Assembly: GCF_016342405.1 (NCBI RefSeq)
Contig: NZ_JAEINN010000003.1
Coordinates: forward strand, 186,001 to 250,000
Reading direction: 5' to 3'
Origin: Maridesulfovibrio ferrireducens
GTDB lineage: Bacteria; Desulfobacterota; Desulfovibrionia; Desulfovibrionales; Desulfovibrionaceae
DNA: 64,000 nucleotides
Position numbers and translations under genes: made by a program. The notes under the pieces were generated by a model. That model saw only the letters and a list, made by a program, of their open reading frames with translations. It had not been told where the DNA came from and made no database searches. Of the stretch, positions 7,800 to 17,197 are shown piece after piece (positions within the stretch are counted from its first letter, which is position 1; every line of letters starts with the position of its first letter).

Positions 7800-8255
7800 T
7801 TAAAAATTCGAGACTATTTTACGAACAAATTCTATTGCAATGACATCCAGCGGCTTATACAAAAAATGAATCATCACAATTCCAAACATAACAAATACAA
7901 TAATAACAAGTAATGATAATAACTTACGGTGTTCAACGTCTTTTACCTCGGCTGATGTTTCCCAATATGGAACACTCGCAAGAATGGGGATATTAATAAT
8001 TTTCGATAAATGTTCAGGACGTCGAATAGAACGATCCAGAACTTCAAGAACAATTACAACTACGCCCCCCACTCCAAGCGAAACAACAAAAGCCAACAGA
8101 ATATTAACTGCGGATTTGTACACCGGAGTACAAAAAACAGCTAAAAGAACTGCCATCAAAAAAACAATCACAACCGATGCAATAAAATGATTTTTTCTGC
8201 GCCGGAATACTTCTATATAATATGCAATATCTGAACGTTGTTGCATTCTACCCAT
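7800..8255 (-). CDS. Wzz-like chain-length protein lacking its periplasmic domain
   Basis: A 151-residue protein that looks like both ends of a 400-500-residue Wzz/GNVR protein joined together. Residues 1-50 match the N-terminal part (IAYYIEVFRRRKNH, then a membrane helix and TPVYKSAVNIL). Without the usual periplasmic coiled coil, the text jumps to the C-terminal part: a second membrane helix (AFVVSLGVGGVVVIVLEV), then LDRSIRRPEHLSKIINIPIL and ASVPYW, the segment that contacts the kinase. A third helix (LLSLLVIIVFVMFGIVMIHFLY) and a short tail follow. The frame is intact, so it may be expressed. The start could be the first or fourth codon (both ATG). It is either a remnant or a dedicated membrane anchor for the adjacent kinase. 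Confidence 0.75.
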   Translation of the reverse strand: MGRMQQRSDIAYYIEVFRRRKNHFIASVVIVFLMAVLLAVFCTPVYKSAVNILLAFVVSLGVGGVVVIVLEVLDRSIRRPEHLSKIINIPILASVPYWETSAEVKDVEHRKLLSLLVIIVFVMFGIVMIHFLYKPLDVIAIEFVRKIVSNF

Positions 8256-8485
8256 GACCCTTTAATTTATCTCAGTCGGAAACCAACCACATATACTAAT
8301 CTGTTCCTAAAATTCACCTACATTAAACAGAGTTAACACTCCAGCGACTTCTTTTAAGAAATAGCTCAAACATTTCTTAAACAAAATGTAACCTAACGGT
8401 AACAACCTAATCCATTATAGATGTAATGTCCGTTCATCCACTGCGATGAATTAAATTAATTATATATAATGGAGCTTATGTTGCC

Positions 8486-10756
8486 ATGCTACAACTTATC
8501 AAAAAAAGAGCTAACGCATTTAACTTTCCATCCGACCGAAATAACGATTTTTTTGAAGGTCCGGGAATTGGAAGTTTAATCCAGAATGTCGGCAGACTTA
8601 ATATTTTATATTTCGCAATTCAAGACCTTCCGACTTTGACTGAAATGTACGGCAACGAATGGTCCGAAAATCTTGAAGCTCAAATCCGTACAGGAATTGA
8701 AAGTGAAGGGTATGAACATTTACAGCATAATGAGTTCCACATTTTTTCCTTCAATACCGGAGAATTTTTCTTACTTGATCCCACAGAATGTAAAGCAGGC
8801 TTATCTCTTGAAGAATTAGCCTATCAATTCAAAGTCAACATAGAAAACCTAGTAAAGAGCGACCAGATCAGCCGGACAGGTAATACAATTACCATAAACA
8901 GCGGTCATTCATCCTTTCATGCTTCCCAGACCAATAATAAATTATGGTCAGGATTTCTCTCAGCAATTGGTAAAGCAAGGCTTGAAGCGCAAAACAATGC
9001 TGACATTTCCAACATGGAACTGAGTAAAGAATTTTGTGATATCATTGCTCAAAGCAAAGTAAACAGCCACTACCAACCAATCGTAAATCTGGCTGCCAAA
9101 AAAATACACGGCTGGGAGGCCCTTGCAAGAGGACCGCAAAACTCACCCTTCCGATCTCCTCTGACCTTATTTGATATGGCCGAAAAGCTCGGTAAACTTT
9201 TCCAGCTGGAAAAAATATGCCGTGAAGCCGCAATCAGCTCCTTCGGTGAAATTAATCTCCATCAAAAATTATTCCTCAACATTCACCCCCGCACAATTGT
9301 TGATCCTAATTTTTCATCAGGTGAAACAAAAATTTTACTTGATAGATGGGGTCTTAGACCGGAAAATATAGTCTTTGAAATAACAGAACGCCACAGCGTA
9401 AAAGATTTCATAACATTCCGTAAGACTTTGGATCACTACAGAAATCAAGGATATATGGTCGCGATTGATGACGCGGGGACGGGTTATTCAGGTCTTTCGT
9501 CAATTGCTGAAATTAAGCCGGACTATATCAAACTGGATAAATCCTTTGTCGACAACATCGAAACGAGTCGGGTCAACCGGGCAATAGTAGAAACTTTCAC
9601 AGATTTCGCTGAAAAAATAGGTGGAAAACTTATCGTAGAAGGAATCGAAACCCAATCCCAAGCCGTAGCAATGATGGACATGGGGGTTCACCTCGGACAA
9701 GGTTACTTTTTCGCAAAACCTGCCAAAATAAAACCTGAGTTAAGTTTAGAAGCTCTTAATGTAAAAAAAACACCTGATCTAAAAAATGATCATAATATCT
9801 GTGGAATACCCGTAAAAAATCTGGCAACTCCAGTTGATTCAGTTGAAATAGATACCCCTGTTCCTGTCATTCAAGATTTTTTTGAACAAGCACAATCTCT
9901 CAGCAGCGTTACAGTTGTCAAAAACGGAGCGCCCTGCGGATTGATTATGGAATACAATCTAAACAAACATCTGTCTGGCAAGTTCGGAGTAGCACTATAC
10001 ACCAACAAACCGATCACTTCAGTTATGGACGATTCTCCACTTTTAGTAGATCTGGAAACCACCGTAGAAATGGTTTCCACACAAGCCATGGCGAGAGAGA
10101 GAAACAAAGCCTATGACGATATTATCGTAACAAAAAACGGTAAATTATTCGGCGTTGTATCTGTCCGGAAGCTGTTAGATACTCTTGCACATGCTCAGGT
10201 TGAAATGGCGAAAGGGACAAACCCGCTGACAGGTTTACCGGGTAATCTGGGGATTGAACAAGAAATTGAGCGCCGCATGAAAGTTTCTCAACCATATAGC
10301 ATTATTTATGCGGACCTCGACAACTTCAAAGTCTACAACGATACATACGGGTTTAAAAACGGCGACAAAATCATACTGCTCATCAGTCGAATTATCACAT
10401 GGGCAACAGCGCGGCACGGCTCTGACACAGATTTTATCGGCCATATCGGCGGTGATGATTTTGTTCAGGTTATCTCACCGGATCAAGCGGAAAGAATATG
10501 TCTGGCGATCACCCGATGTTTCAAAAGATTAGTCAAAACCAGTTACAACGCAAAAGATAATACAAACGGCTGGATGGAAGGAAAAGGACGAGACGGAACT
10601 ACTTCAAAATTTCCTCTGGTTTCAGTTTCACTCGCAATATTGGATTGCACCCCAGAACAGTCTCTTTTCGAAATAGGTGAACAAGCCGCATCTCTCAAGA
10701 AATGGGCTAAGTCAATCGAAGGAAACTGCTGGGTGCGCGAAAGACGCCAGCTATAA
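8486..10756 (+). CDS. EAL-CBS-GGDEF cyclic-di-GMP protein
   Basis: A 756-residue soluble signalling protein. Residues ~1-180 form an uncharacterised N-terminal region. An EAL phosphodiesterase domain follows at ~185-420, with EAL at 211-213, EITE at 298-301, DDAGTGYS at 328-335, VEGIE and QGYF near 405, so the key metal and catalytic residues are present. A CBS pair spans ~445-570, and a GGDEF domain ~575-745 carries GGDDF at 655-659. The D for E change in GGDDF is tolerated in some cyclases, so both synthesis and breakdown of cyclic-di-GMP are possible. CBS pairs usually sense adenine nucleotides. No membrane helix is visible. GGAGC lies ten bases before the ATG. The stop overlaps the convergent recD2 by six bases. 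Confidence 0.92.
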   Translation: MLQLIKKRANAFNFPSDRNNDFFEGPGIGSLIQNVGRLNILYFAIQDLPTLTEMYGNEWSENLEAQIRTGIESEGYEHLQHNEFHIFSFNTGEFFLLDPTECKAGLSLEELAYQFKVNIENLVKSDQISRTGNTITINSGHSSFHASQTNNKLWSGFLSAIGKARLEAQNNADISNMELSKEFCDIIAQSKVNSHYQPIVNLAAKKIHGWEALARGPQNSPFRSPLTLFDMAEKLGKLFQLEKICREAAISSFGEINLHQKLFLNIHPRTIVDPNFSSGETKILLDRWGLRPENIVFEITERHSVKDFITFRKTLDHYRNQGYMVAIDDAGTGYSGLSSIAEIKPDYIKLDKSFVDNIETSRVNRAIVETFTDFAEKIGGKLIVEGIETQSQAVAMMDMGVHLGQGYFFAKPAKIKPELSLEALNVKKTPDLKNDHNICGIPVKNLATPVDSVEIDTPVPVIQDFFEQAQSLSSVTVVKNGAPCGLIMEYNLNKHLSGKFGVALYTNKPITSVMDDSPLLVDLETTVEMVSTQAMARERNKAYDDIIVTKNGKLFGVVSVRKLLDTLAHAQVEMAKGTNPLTGLPGNLGIEQEIERRMKVSQPYSIIYADLDNFKVYNDTYGFKNGDKIILLISRIITWATARHGSDTDFIGHIGGDDFVQVISPDQAERICLAITRCFKRLVKTSYNAKDNTNGWMEGKGRDGTTSKFPLVSVSLAILDCTPEQSLFEIGEQAASLKKWAKSIEGNCWVRERRQL

Positions 10757-12943
10757 TAAATTCTCGTCAAAGATTTGTTTGATCCGATAACGCAGATTGG
10801 TAAATCTTTTACCGGCTGTGATGTTATTTAGACCGATGTGGAAAGCTCTTTTACTGCCTACTAAAACAGCCAGAGTACGTGCTCTGGTTAAGGCAGTATA
10901 GAGTAAATTCCGCTGTAGTAATAGATAATGCTGCGAGACTATCGGCATAACAATAGCAGGATATTCACTGCCTTGAGATTTATGCACACTGACTGCGTAC
11001 GCCAAAGACAATTCATCAAGTTCTGACAACTCATAATGAACGATGTTTCCGTCAAATTCAGCTGTAAGCTCGTTTGCCTCGGCATCAATATACATGACTC
11101 GCCCGAGATCACCGTTGAAGACTTCTTTTTCATAATTATTGCGTAACTGTAAAATTCTGTCGCCAACCCTGTATTCTACAAATCCTCTTTTGAGAACTTT
11201 ACCCTTTGAAGGATTGAGTCTTTCCTGCAACAACGCATTAAGTTTTTGAGTCCCGACATCACCTTTGTGCATAGGCGTAAGCACCTGAATGTCAGTCATC
11301 GGATCGAGATCGTATCTTTCCGGGATTCTCTCACAAACAGTTTGCGCTATCATTTCCTGCACTTTGAGCGGAGAATCCTGCGGAATCCAGAAAAAATCTG
11401 CTTCAGGAGCATCTGCCGGATGTCCAAGAGGAAACAATCCGTCATTGATTCTATGAGCGTTTACGACGATGTAGCTCTCTTGGGCCTGTCTGAAAATATG
11501 ATTCAGAACCGCGCTCGGAACTTCTCCGCTTTGCAACAAATCGGAAAGAACGTTACCCGGACCGACTGACGGAAGCTGGTTCACGTCACCAACAAAAATT
11601 ACTCTGCAAGTTAACGGAACGGCCCTCAACACGGAAAGACATAACTGCGAATCCAGCATTGAAGCTTCATCGACAACGAGAACATCAGCCTTGAGCTTTT
11701 GATCTTCATTGTAATAAAAACCGCCATTATCCGGGGTATATTGCAACATTCTATGAATAGTAGATGCGGATCTTCCTGTCGCTTCAGAAAGCCTTTTTGC
11801 GGCTCGTCCGGTTGGTGCTGCAAGTTTAACTTTAAGTCCGAGTTCACTGAGAGTCAGAACAACAGCGCGGGTAATTGTAGTTTTACCTGTTCCCGGTCCG
11901 CCTGTGATAATGAAAAATTTATTTACGCACGCGTCAAAGACTGCCTGCCTTTGTTCGTCTGAAAGATTGAATCCAAGTTCCTTTTCAACTTCAGGCAAAG
12001 TTTTCTCAACCTTTTCTTTACTTACAGGGGATGGATGACTGACCAGTCCGTGCAACCTTTTACAAATTTCACTTTCAAATCTGTAAAAGTGCATCAAGAA
12101 AATTGCCTGATCGATATTCTGCTCAGGAAGGCTTTCCACCCTGATTCTTTTCCTCTCCTCAAGCGCACTTATTCCGTCAGAAATCAAAGAAAGATCAACC
12201 CCGCCGAGCATTTTGGAAACATCTTCAACCAACTTCTCACGAGGACTGAACATATGCCCGCCCCGCTCGCTCACAGAAAAAAGTGAATAAACAATAGCGG
12301 CTTCTATTCTTTGAGGAGAATCCGGGGCAAACCCAAGCTTAAGGGCCATGGTATCTGCTGTTTTAAAACCGATGCCGCGAATATCGTAAGCCAGCTCATA
12401 AGGATTATCACTGATTCTTTTAACAGACTGTGCGCCGTAAAGATTAAATATACGCGTGGCATAGGTGGGCGGAACTTCATGAGTATGCAGAAAAATAATC
12501 AAATTTTTAATTTCGCGCTGTGATTGCCACGATTCAACAATACCTTCCAGCTTCTTCTTGGATATACCCTTAATCTTCAAAAGCTTGTCAGGCTCTTCGT
12601 CTAGAACATCAAGAACTTCTACACCGAACTTAGCAACCATCTCTGTTGCAATGGCTTCCCCGATCCCTTTGATGGATGAAGACTTAAGAAATCTAATAAC
12701 TCCAGCCTCAGTAGCCGGACGAATGCGTTCATGAAAGTCAGCTTCAAACTGGCGGCCAAATTTAGGATGCTGCTTCCAGCGTCCCTGAAATTCTGCGGAT
12801 TCACCGGGAGTAAGTTGTCCTAAACAGCCGACAACAGTAATCTGTGAAGGCTCATCTTTTGAAGAAATGCGCGCAACAATATAACCGTTCTCTTCATTAT
12901 GATAGACAACTGTTCGAACTTCACCAATCAAAATGTCCGACAT
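10751..12943 (-). CDS. recD2: ATP-dependent RecD-like DNA helicase (RecD2)
   Basis: A 730-residue SF1B 5'-3' helicase of the RecD2 type, found in bacteria independently of a RecBCD complex. It has an N-terminal OB-like part, helix-hairpin-helix segments (SIKGIGEAIATEM near 90, IKGISKKKLEGIV near 124, IRGIGFKTADTM near 188), Walker A GGPGTGKT at 348-355, Walker B VVDEASM at 423-429, GDVNQLPSVGPG at 452-463, and a C-terminal UvrD-like part ending with SVHKSQGSEY and YTALTRAR. The long N-terminus distinguishes it from RecD of RecBCD. The role is in replication-stress and mismatch or recombination repair. It reads toward recR's former neighbours but has its own 130-base spacer downstream of recR. 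Confidence 0.95.
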   Translation of the reverse strand: MSDILIGEVRTVVYHNEENGYIVARISSKDEPSQITVVGCLGQLTPGESAEFQGRWKQHPKFGRQFEADFHERIRPATEAGVIRFLKSSSIKGIGEAIATEMVAKFGVEVLDVLDEEPDKLLKIKGISKKKLEGIVESWQSQREIKNLIIFLHTHEVPPTYATRIFNLYGAQSVKRISDNPYELAYDIRGIGFKTADTMALKLGFAPDSPQRIEAAIVYSLFSVSERGGHMFSPREKLVEDVSKMLGGVDLSLISDGISALEERKRIRVESLPEQNIDQAIFLMHFYRFESEICKRLHGLVSHPSPVSKEKVEKTLPEVEKELGFNLSDEQRQAVFDACVNKFFIITGGPGTGKTTITRAVVLTLSELGLKVKLAAPTGRAAKRLSEATGRSASTIHRMLQYTPDNGGFYYNEDQKLKADVLVVDEASMLDSQLCLSVLRAVPLTCRVIFVGDVNQLPSVGPGNVLSDLLQSGEVPSAVLNHIFRQAQESYIVVNAHRINDGLFPLGHPADAPEADFFWIPQDSPLKVQEMIAQTVCERIPERYDLDPMTDIQVLTPMHKGDVGTQKLNALLQERLNPSKGKVLKRGFVEYRVGDRILQLRNNYEKEVFNGDLGRVMYIDAEANELTAEFDGNIVHYELSELDELSLAYAVSVHKSQGSEYPAIVMPIVSQHYLLLQRNLLYTALTRARTLAVLVGSKRAFHIGLNNITAGKRFTNLRYRIKQIFDENLL

Positions 12944-13075
12944 CAGATTTCCTTATCAAGAGTATTCATATCAAGATTATTCATATTAATTTATGCTGAT
13001 CACCGGGATTATTATCAGGGTGAATAGTATTGAAACTATTAGTTTAGTAGCTTGGAAAAAAATTTAAATAAAAAT

Positions 13076-13681
13076 CTATAACTTCTGGCGATATTCAAGA
13101 GACTGACGGAGAGTCTCTTTATCCGTGTGTTTAACCTCAGACCCGATTGGAATACCCTGAGCAAGGCGACTCAGTGCGATATGAGGGAAACGATTCTGTA
13201 CCATATTTTTTATATATGACGCAGTTCCTTCAGCTTCCACAGTGGCCCCCAGAGCGAGAATCAACTCTTTAACTTCACCTTTTGCAAGACGTGCTTCAAG
13301 CTTATTAAATTCGAGATTCTGCGGAGTAATTCCATCAAGAGGCGAAAGAAGACCGCCGAGCACTAAATAATACCCTCTGTAAAGCCCCATTTCTTCTATA
13401 GCCAGTAATGAATCCCATTCGGAAACCAGACAAAGCTTATCGCTCTCTCTGCCGGGATCAGAACAAATACGGCAGGGACAAGTTTCGGTAATGCTTGCAC
13501 AATGCTCGCAAACGCAGAGTTTTTCGCGCAGATCGATTATGCTCTGCCCTATTCCTGCAACTTTTTCCCGCGGCATTTTGAGCATAGTCAAGGCAATTCG
13601 CAAAGCAGATTTAGGACCAAGCCCCGGAAGTTTAGCCAACTCCTGAGCCACAGCCCGCAAAGGGGCCGGCAAATTATCCAC
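13076..13681 (-). CDS. recR: Recombination mediator protein RecR
   Basis: RecR helps RecO/RecF load RecA at gaps. The 201-residue protein has the N-terminal helix-hairpin-helix LAKLPGLGPKSALRIAL (residues 15-31), a zinc finger with cysteines at 58, 61, 70 and 73 (CEHCASITETCPCRIC region), and a Toprim domain (LCLVSEWDSLLAIEEMG; GGLLSPLDGITPQNL). This is the full family layout. It lies downstream of dnaX and ybaB, the conserved bacterial dnaX-ybaB-recR row, but here a terminator-like hairpin separates it from ybaB. Confidence 0.97.
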   Translation of the reverse strand: MDNLPAPLRAVAQELAKLPGLGPKSALRIALTMLKMPREKVAGIGQSIIDLREKLCVCEHCASITETCPCRICSDPGRESDKLCLVSEWDSLLAIEEMGLYRGYYLVLGGLLSPLDGITPQNLEFNKLEARLAKGEVKELILALGATVEAEGTASYIKNMVQNRFPHIALSRLAQGIPIGSEVKHTDKETLRQSLEYRQKL

Positions 13682-13697
13682 ATAAACCTCTATGATT

Positions 13698-13732
13698 AAA
13701 ACCGTGCCCTTCTAAAAAAGAAAGACACGGTT
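13698..13732 (-). terminator. Terminator-like hairpin between ybaB and recR
   Basis: AACCGTG (13700-13706) pairs with CACGGTT (13726-13732), with further TTCT/AGAA pairing inside the loop. On the minus strand the stem is followed by TTTT. It would end or attenuate the dnaX-ybaB message 30 bases after ybaB and 17 bases before the recR start, so recR may be set at a lower level. Confidence 0.65.
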
Positions 13733-13762
13733 GTTTTATACTCGACTAAAAAAAGCGCTGGA

Positions 13763-14074
13763 CTACATCATGCCGGGGATATTCATTCCGCCAGTAATCT
13801 TAGCCATTTCAGAATCCATCATTGCTTTTGCTTTTTTGTTAGCATCATTTACTGCAGACAAAACGAGATCCTGAATCATTTCAACATCACCGGATTCTAC
13901 AACAGCAGGATCAATAGTAATGGATAATACTTCAGAAGAACCGTTGACTTTAACTGTTACCATTCCGCCACCGGCAGAACTTTCAACTTCGCGTTCTTTA
14001 AGTTCTTCCTGAAGCTGAGTCATTTTACGCTGCATAACCTGAGCCTGACGAACTAAATCATTCATACCTTTCAT
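13763..14074 (-). CDS. YbaB/EbfC family nucleoid-associated protein
   Basis: A 103-residue basic-acidic protein of the YbaB/EbfC family, a dimeric DNA-binding protein almost always next to dnaX and recR. The N-terminal MNDLVRQAQVMQRKMTQLQEELKER is a coiled-coil helix. The core has VKVNGSSEVLSITIDP and VVESGDVEMIQDLVLSAVNDA, and the tail is rich in Met and Gly. It starts 15 bases after the dnaX stop with AAGGAGAATAT before the ATG. Its role in chromosome organisation or in replication-coupled repair is known only in outline. Confidence 0.95.
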   Translation of the reverse strand: MKGMNDLVRQAQVMQRKMTQLQEELKEREVESSAGGGMVTVKVNGSSEVLSITIDPAVVESGDVEMIQDLVLSAVNDANKKAKAMMDSEMAKITGGMNIPGMM

Positions 14075-14089
14075 TATATTCTCCTTAAT

Positions 14090-16024
14090 CTAAACATCTC
14101 TACGAGGGTCCACAGAAATAATTGATGCGCCAAATGCATCTACCACACGTACAACAACAGGATGAACTTCAACTTCAGCACGAAGTTGCTGTCTGCTTTT
14201 ACGCACACCCTTGCTGTTTACTACAATTTCAACTTCCATATCCGAACCGAAATATTCCGCTGCCAGCCTGTTAATGACCACCTTGCACTCACGTGATCCG
14301 ACCTGACTATGATGAAATGGATTCGCACAGGTAAGCACAAGCTTATTGCCATTTATCAGACCTTTACAATTGGCAAGACCTGTAACGGAACCATTTGCAC
14401 CGCTTTCGCTCACGTACTTTAGAAATCCTTCAAAGTCACGCGGCCCGTTCACAGCAGGAGAGGCAGTAATTTCAATCTCACCGTGAGCCGGATTTTCAGA
14501 TTCTGTCTCAATATGAGAATCAGATATTACGTCTGAATTAACTTCAAATTCCGGTTCATGAAATTTATTAACATCAGGTTGATGAACATCGTCAGGAAGA
14601 GAGGAATCTTCTGATCCCATTTCACTTGAAGCTCCATGCCCTGCGGGACTGCCGGACTCACTGCGCCCCATAGGTCTGCTGGACGCAGGAACGGGATTCC
14701 CCTGTACTGTGCCTCTACCCTGCGTACCATTTTGCTGATGAGGTGGAGGACCGCCCTGCAATGTTCCCTGAGACTGTCTGGGCTGAGCAGCTTGCACCGG
14801 TTGCTGCGGCGCGTTCTGCCAAGGAGGAACTTCGCCGGCAGGCTGAACTGTTTTGGGGGCCGGAGGAGCTGCCATCTTACTGGATGCGGAACCGGCAGCA
14901 GCCAGAGCGCCCGCTCTTTCAACCGAAATAAGATCAGACAGGCTCGCCATATTAAGCAATAAAAGTTCAAGCGCCATTGCAGGCTCGAGACTGGTCATAA
15001 CTTTACGCTGACCGTCCACAGTCATCTGCCAGCAGGCATGGACAAAAGAGCGGTCAAAGGTTGTTGCCCAATGCATAAATTCCTTAGCTTCCTCAGACGA
15101 AAGATCGAGAAGCGGAACAGCTCTTTCACCGGACTGCCCGAGCAGAAACATATTACGCCAGCAAGAACCCAGTTCGCGAATAAAAAATCCTAAATCCAGC
15201 CCGCGGTCAAGCACCTGCTTAACAACTTCACCGACTGAAACAAGATCACGGGAATGAATAGCCTGCATCAGCGAGAAAAAGACATCCCGTCCAGCAAGTC
15301 CGAGTATTGATCGAACATCAGACTCAAGCAGTTTCTCACTGCCGAGAGCAAGAACCTGTCCGAGCAGAGACATGGAGTCACGAACACTGCCTGCCCCTCT
15401 TTTGGCAATAAGATCAACCGCACCGCTTTCAAATTCGATTTTTTCTTTCTGCAAAATTTTCGAAAGATGCGCAGTAAGTTCCGAGCTTGTAAGCATTTTA
15501 AATACATAATGCTGACAGCGGCTTATAATAGTTGCAGGAAACTTATGAGTTTCCGTTGTCGCCATAATAAAGGTCGCATGTCCTGGAGGTTCTTCCAAAG
15601 TTTTAAGCAACGCATTGAATGCCTGAGTAGTAAGCATATGTGCTTCATCTATTATGAAAACTTTATAACGAAACTCGATTGGAGCATAACCGATATCTTC
15701 TTTAAGACGGCGGGCATCATCGACTTTACCATGAGAAGCGGCATCTATCTCAATAACATCAACACCGATGCCCGCTGTAATCTGGCGGCAGTTCTCACAG
15801 ACGTTGCAAGGCTCTGCTGTTGGTGCATTGACGCAATTAAGCGCCTTGGCAAAAATTCGGGCAATAGTAGTCTTGCCGACCCCGCGCGTTCCACTTAAAA
15901 GATAAGCAGGGGCAATTTTATCCTGTGCCGCGGCACGGGAAAGAATAGTTTTGACGGCGTTCTGCCCCGCAACCTCCGCAAAGGTTTGAGGGCGATATTT
16001 TGCTGTCAGATTAGATGTACTCAT
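14090..16024 (-). CDS. dnaX: DNA polymerase III subunit gamma/tau
   Basis: Clamp-loader motor subunit. In the 644-residue protein, Walker A GTRGVGKT is at 45-52, zinc-binding cysteines at 64, 73, 76 and 79, DEAH at 126-129, and the SRC arginine-finger motif near 168-170. The AAA+ part runs to about residue 365. A 150-residue Pro/Gly/Gln-rich linker follows, then a tau-like C-terminal domain (about 525-644). I did not see an A-rich slippery sequence such as the one that makes gamma in E. coli, so a single full-length tau-like product is likely. It is first in the dnaX-ybaB-recR row and sits just downstream of the ilvE terminator hairpin. Confidence 0.97.
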   Translation of the reverse strand: MSTSNLTAKYRPQTFAEVAGQNAVKTILSRAAAQDKIAPAYLLSGTRGVGKTTIARIFAKALNCVNAPTAEPCNVCENCRQITAGIGVDVIEIDAASHGKVDDARRLKEDIGYAPIEFRYKVFIIDEAHMLTTQAFNALLKTLEEPPGHATFIMATTETHKFPATIISRCQHYVFKMLTSSELTAHLSKILQKEKIEFESGAVDLIAKRGAGSVRDSMSLLGQVLALGSEKLLESDVRSILGLAGRDVFFSLMQAIHSRDLVSVGEVVKQVLDRGLDLGFFIRELGSCWRNMFLLGQSGERAVPLLDLSSEEAKEFMHWATTFDRSFVHACWQMTVDGQRKVMTSLEPAMALELLLLNMASLSDLISVERAGALAAAGSASSKMAAPPAPKTVQPAGEVPPWQNAPQQPVQAAQPRQSQGTLQGGPPPHQQNGTQGRGTVQGNPVPASSRPMGRSESGSPAGHGASSEMGSEDSSLPDDVHQPDVNKFHEPEFEVNSDVISDSHIETESENPAHGEIEITASPAVNGPRDFEGFLKYVSESGANGSVTGLANCKGLINGNKLVLTCANPFHHSQVGSRECKVVINRLAAEYFGSDMEVEIVVNSKGVRKSRQQLRAEVEVHPVVVRVVDAFGASIISVDPRRDV

Positions 16025-16062
16025 TATGCAGGCAAGTCCGTATGTGGTCCCTATAGATTATC

Positions 16063-16100
16063 AGATGTCCGGGACTCGGGACCGACAGTCCCGGACATCT
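16063..16100 (-). terminator. Strong hairpin after ilvE
   Basis: AGATGTCCGGGACT (16063-16076) and AGTCCCGGACATCT (16087-16100) form a perfect 14-bp stem with a 10-base loop. It begins nine bases after the ilvE stop and lies before dnaX on the same strand. There is no U-run on either side, so it may slow polymerase or protect the ilvE 3' end rather than act as a classic intrinsic terminator. Confidence 0.6.
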
Positions 16101-16108
16101 AATATATA

Positions 16109-17032
16109 CTAAATTTCGTAGTAATTAAGCCAGTCAGCGTACTTTTCGTTTCCGCCTTTAACGACATTGAAATATTCTTTTTGAAGCAACTTAGCCACTT
16201 CACCGCATTTGCCTTCGCCGATAATTCTATTATCAACTTCGCGGATAGGAGTTACTTCAGCAGCCGTACCGCAGAAGAAAGCCTCATCAGCAATATATAA
16301 TTCATCACGGGTGAATAGCTGTTCCACAACCTCATAGCCAAGATCGCGAGCGACCTGCATCAGACTTGCGCGGGTTATGCCCGGAAGCACAGAAGTAAGG
16401 GGAGTTGTTTTAATGATATTATCTTTGACTATAAAAATATTTTCACCGGTAGCTTCAGAAACATAGCCCTGAGTATCAAGCATAAGAGCTTCATCATACC
16501 CATCGGTAACAGCTTCGACTTTGGCAAGAATAGAATTAACATAATTACCGCAGGCTTTAGCTTTGGTCATCATTACATTAACATGGTGCCGGTTAAACGA
16601 AGAAGTTTTTACCCTGATACCCTTTTCAAGAGCGTCATCACCAAGATAAGCTCCCCAAGGCCAAGTCGCAATGGCAACTCTGATGGGATTTGAACCGGGA
16701 TGCACTCCCATGACTCCGTCTCCGATAAACACCAGAGGGCGGATATATCCTTCCTTGAGACCGTTAACTTTCAAAGTCTCAAGAATAGCATCTGTAATTT
16801 CTTCAATAGTAAAAGGAATCTTAATCCCGATAATTTTAGCGGAATCAAAAAGTCTTACAACATGGGCTTTAAGCCTGAAGACAGCGGATTTTCCATCAAC
16901 GCAAACATAGGAACGAATGCCTTCAAAAACGCCTGCACCGTAATGCAAAGTATGAGTCAGCACATGGACCTGAGCATCATCCCAGTTGACCAGTTCGCCA
17001 TCAAACCAAATTTTCTCAGCTTTCTGTACCAT
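16109..17032 (-). CDS. ilvE: Branched-chain amino acid aminotransferase IlvE
   Basis: Class IV PLP aminotransferase, last step of valine, leucine and isoleucine synthesis. It is 307 residues long, a normal length. Visible motifs are [18 protein letters not shown] at the start, [17 protein letters not shown] near 26-42, the lysine-bearing region [30 protein letters not shown], and the phosphate-binding [10 protein letters not shown] near 217-226. A GGGGGACACATGG leader provides the ribosome-binding site. It is bounded by a hairpin downstream, so it is probably a single-gene unit. Confidence 0.95.
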   Translation of the reverse strand: MVQKAEKIWFDGELVNWDDAQVHVLTHTLHYGAGVFEGIRSYVCVDGKSAVFRLKAHVVRLFDSAKIIGIKIPFTIEEITDAILETLKVNGLKEGYIRPLVFIGDGVMGVHPGSNPIRVAIATWPWGAYLGDDALEKGIRVKTSSFNRHHVNVMMTKAKACGNYVNSILAKVEAVTDGYDEALMLDTQGYVSEATGENIFIVKDNIIKTTPLTSVLPGITRASLMQVARDLGYEVVEQLFTRDELYIADEAFFCGTAAEVTPIREVDNRIIGEGKCGEVAKLLQKEYFNVVKGGNEKYADWLNYYEI

Positions 17033-17197
17033 GTGTCCCCCTTTTTTTACTTCATGACAGTTCCCGGCAGTAGACTTAAATCCCCTGAAGCAATAATAAT
17101 CACTTTTGGAATACCGGAAAGAGTGAAGCTAAAAAAAAGAGGGTCCAAGGTCAAGGAGGATCAATCAAATCCCCGCCGGAAAAACTAAAAACAAAGT

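Noticed and set aside
15467-15898. 143-codon plus-strand frame inside dnaX
   Set aside because: Antisense to the conserved AAA+ domain of dnaX, without RBS or family pattern.
14100-16024. Programmed frameshift in dnaX
   Set aside because: No A-rich slippery heptamer followed by a stem was seen in the coding strand.
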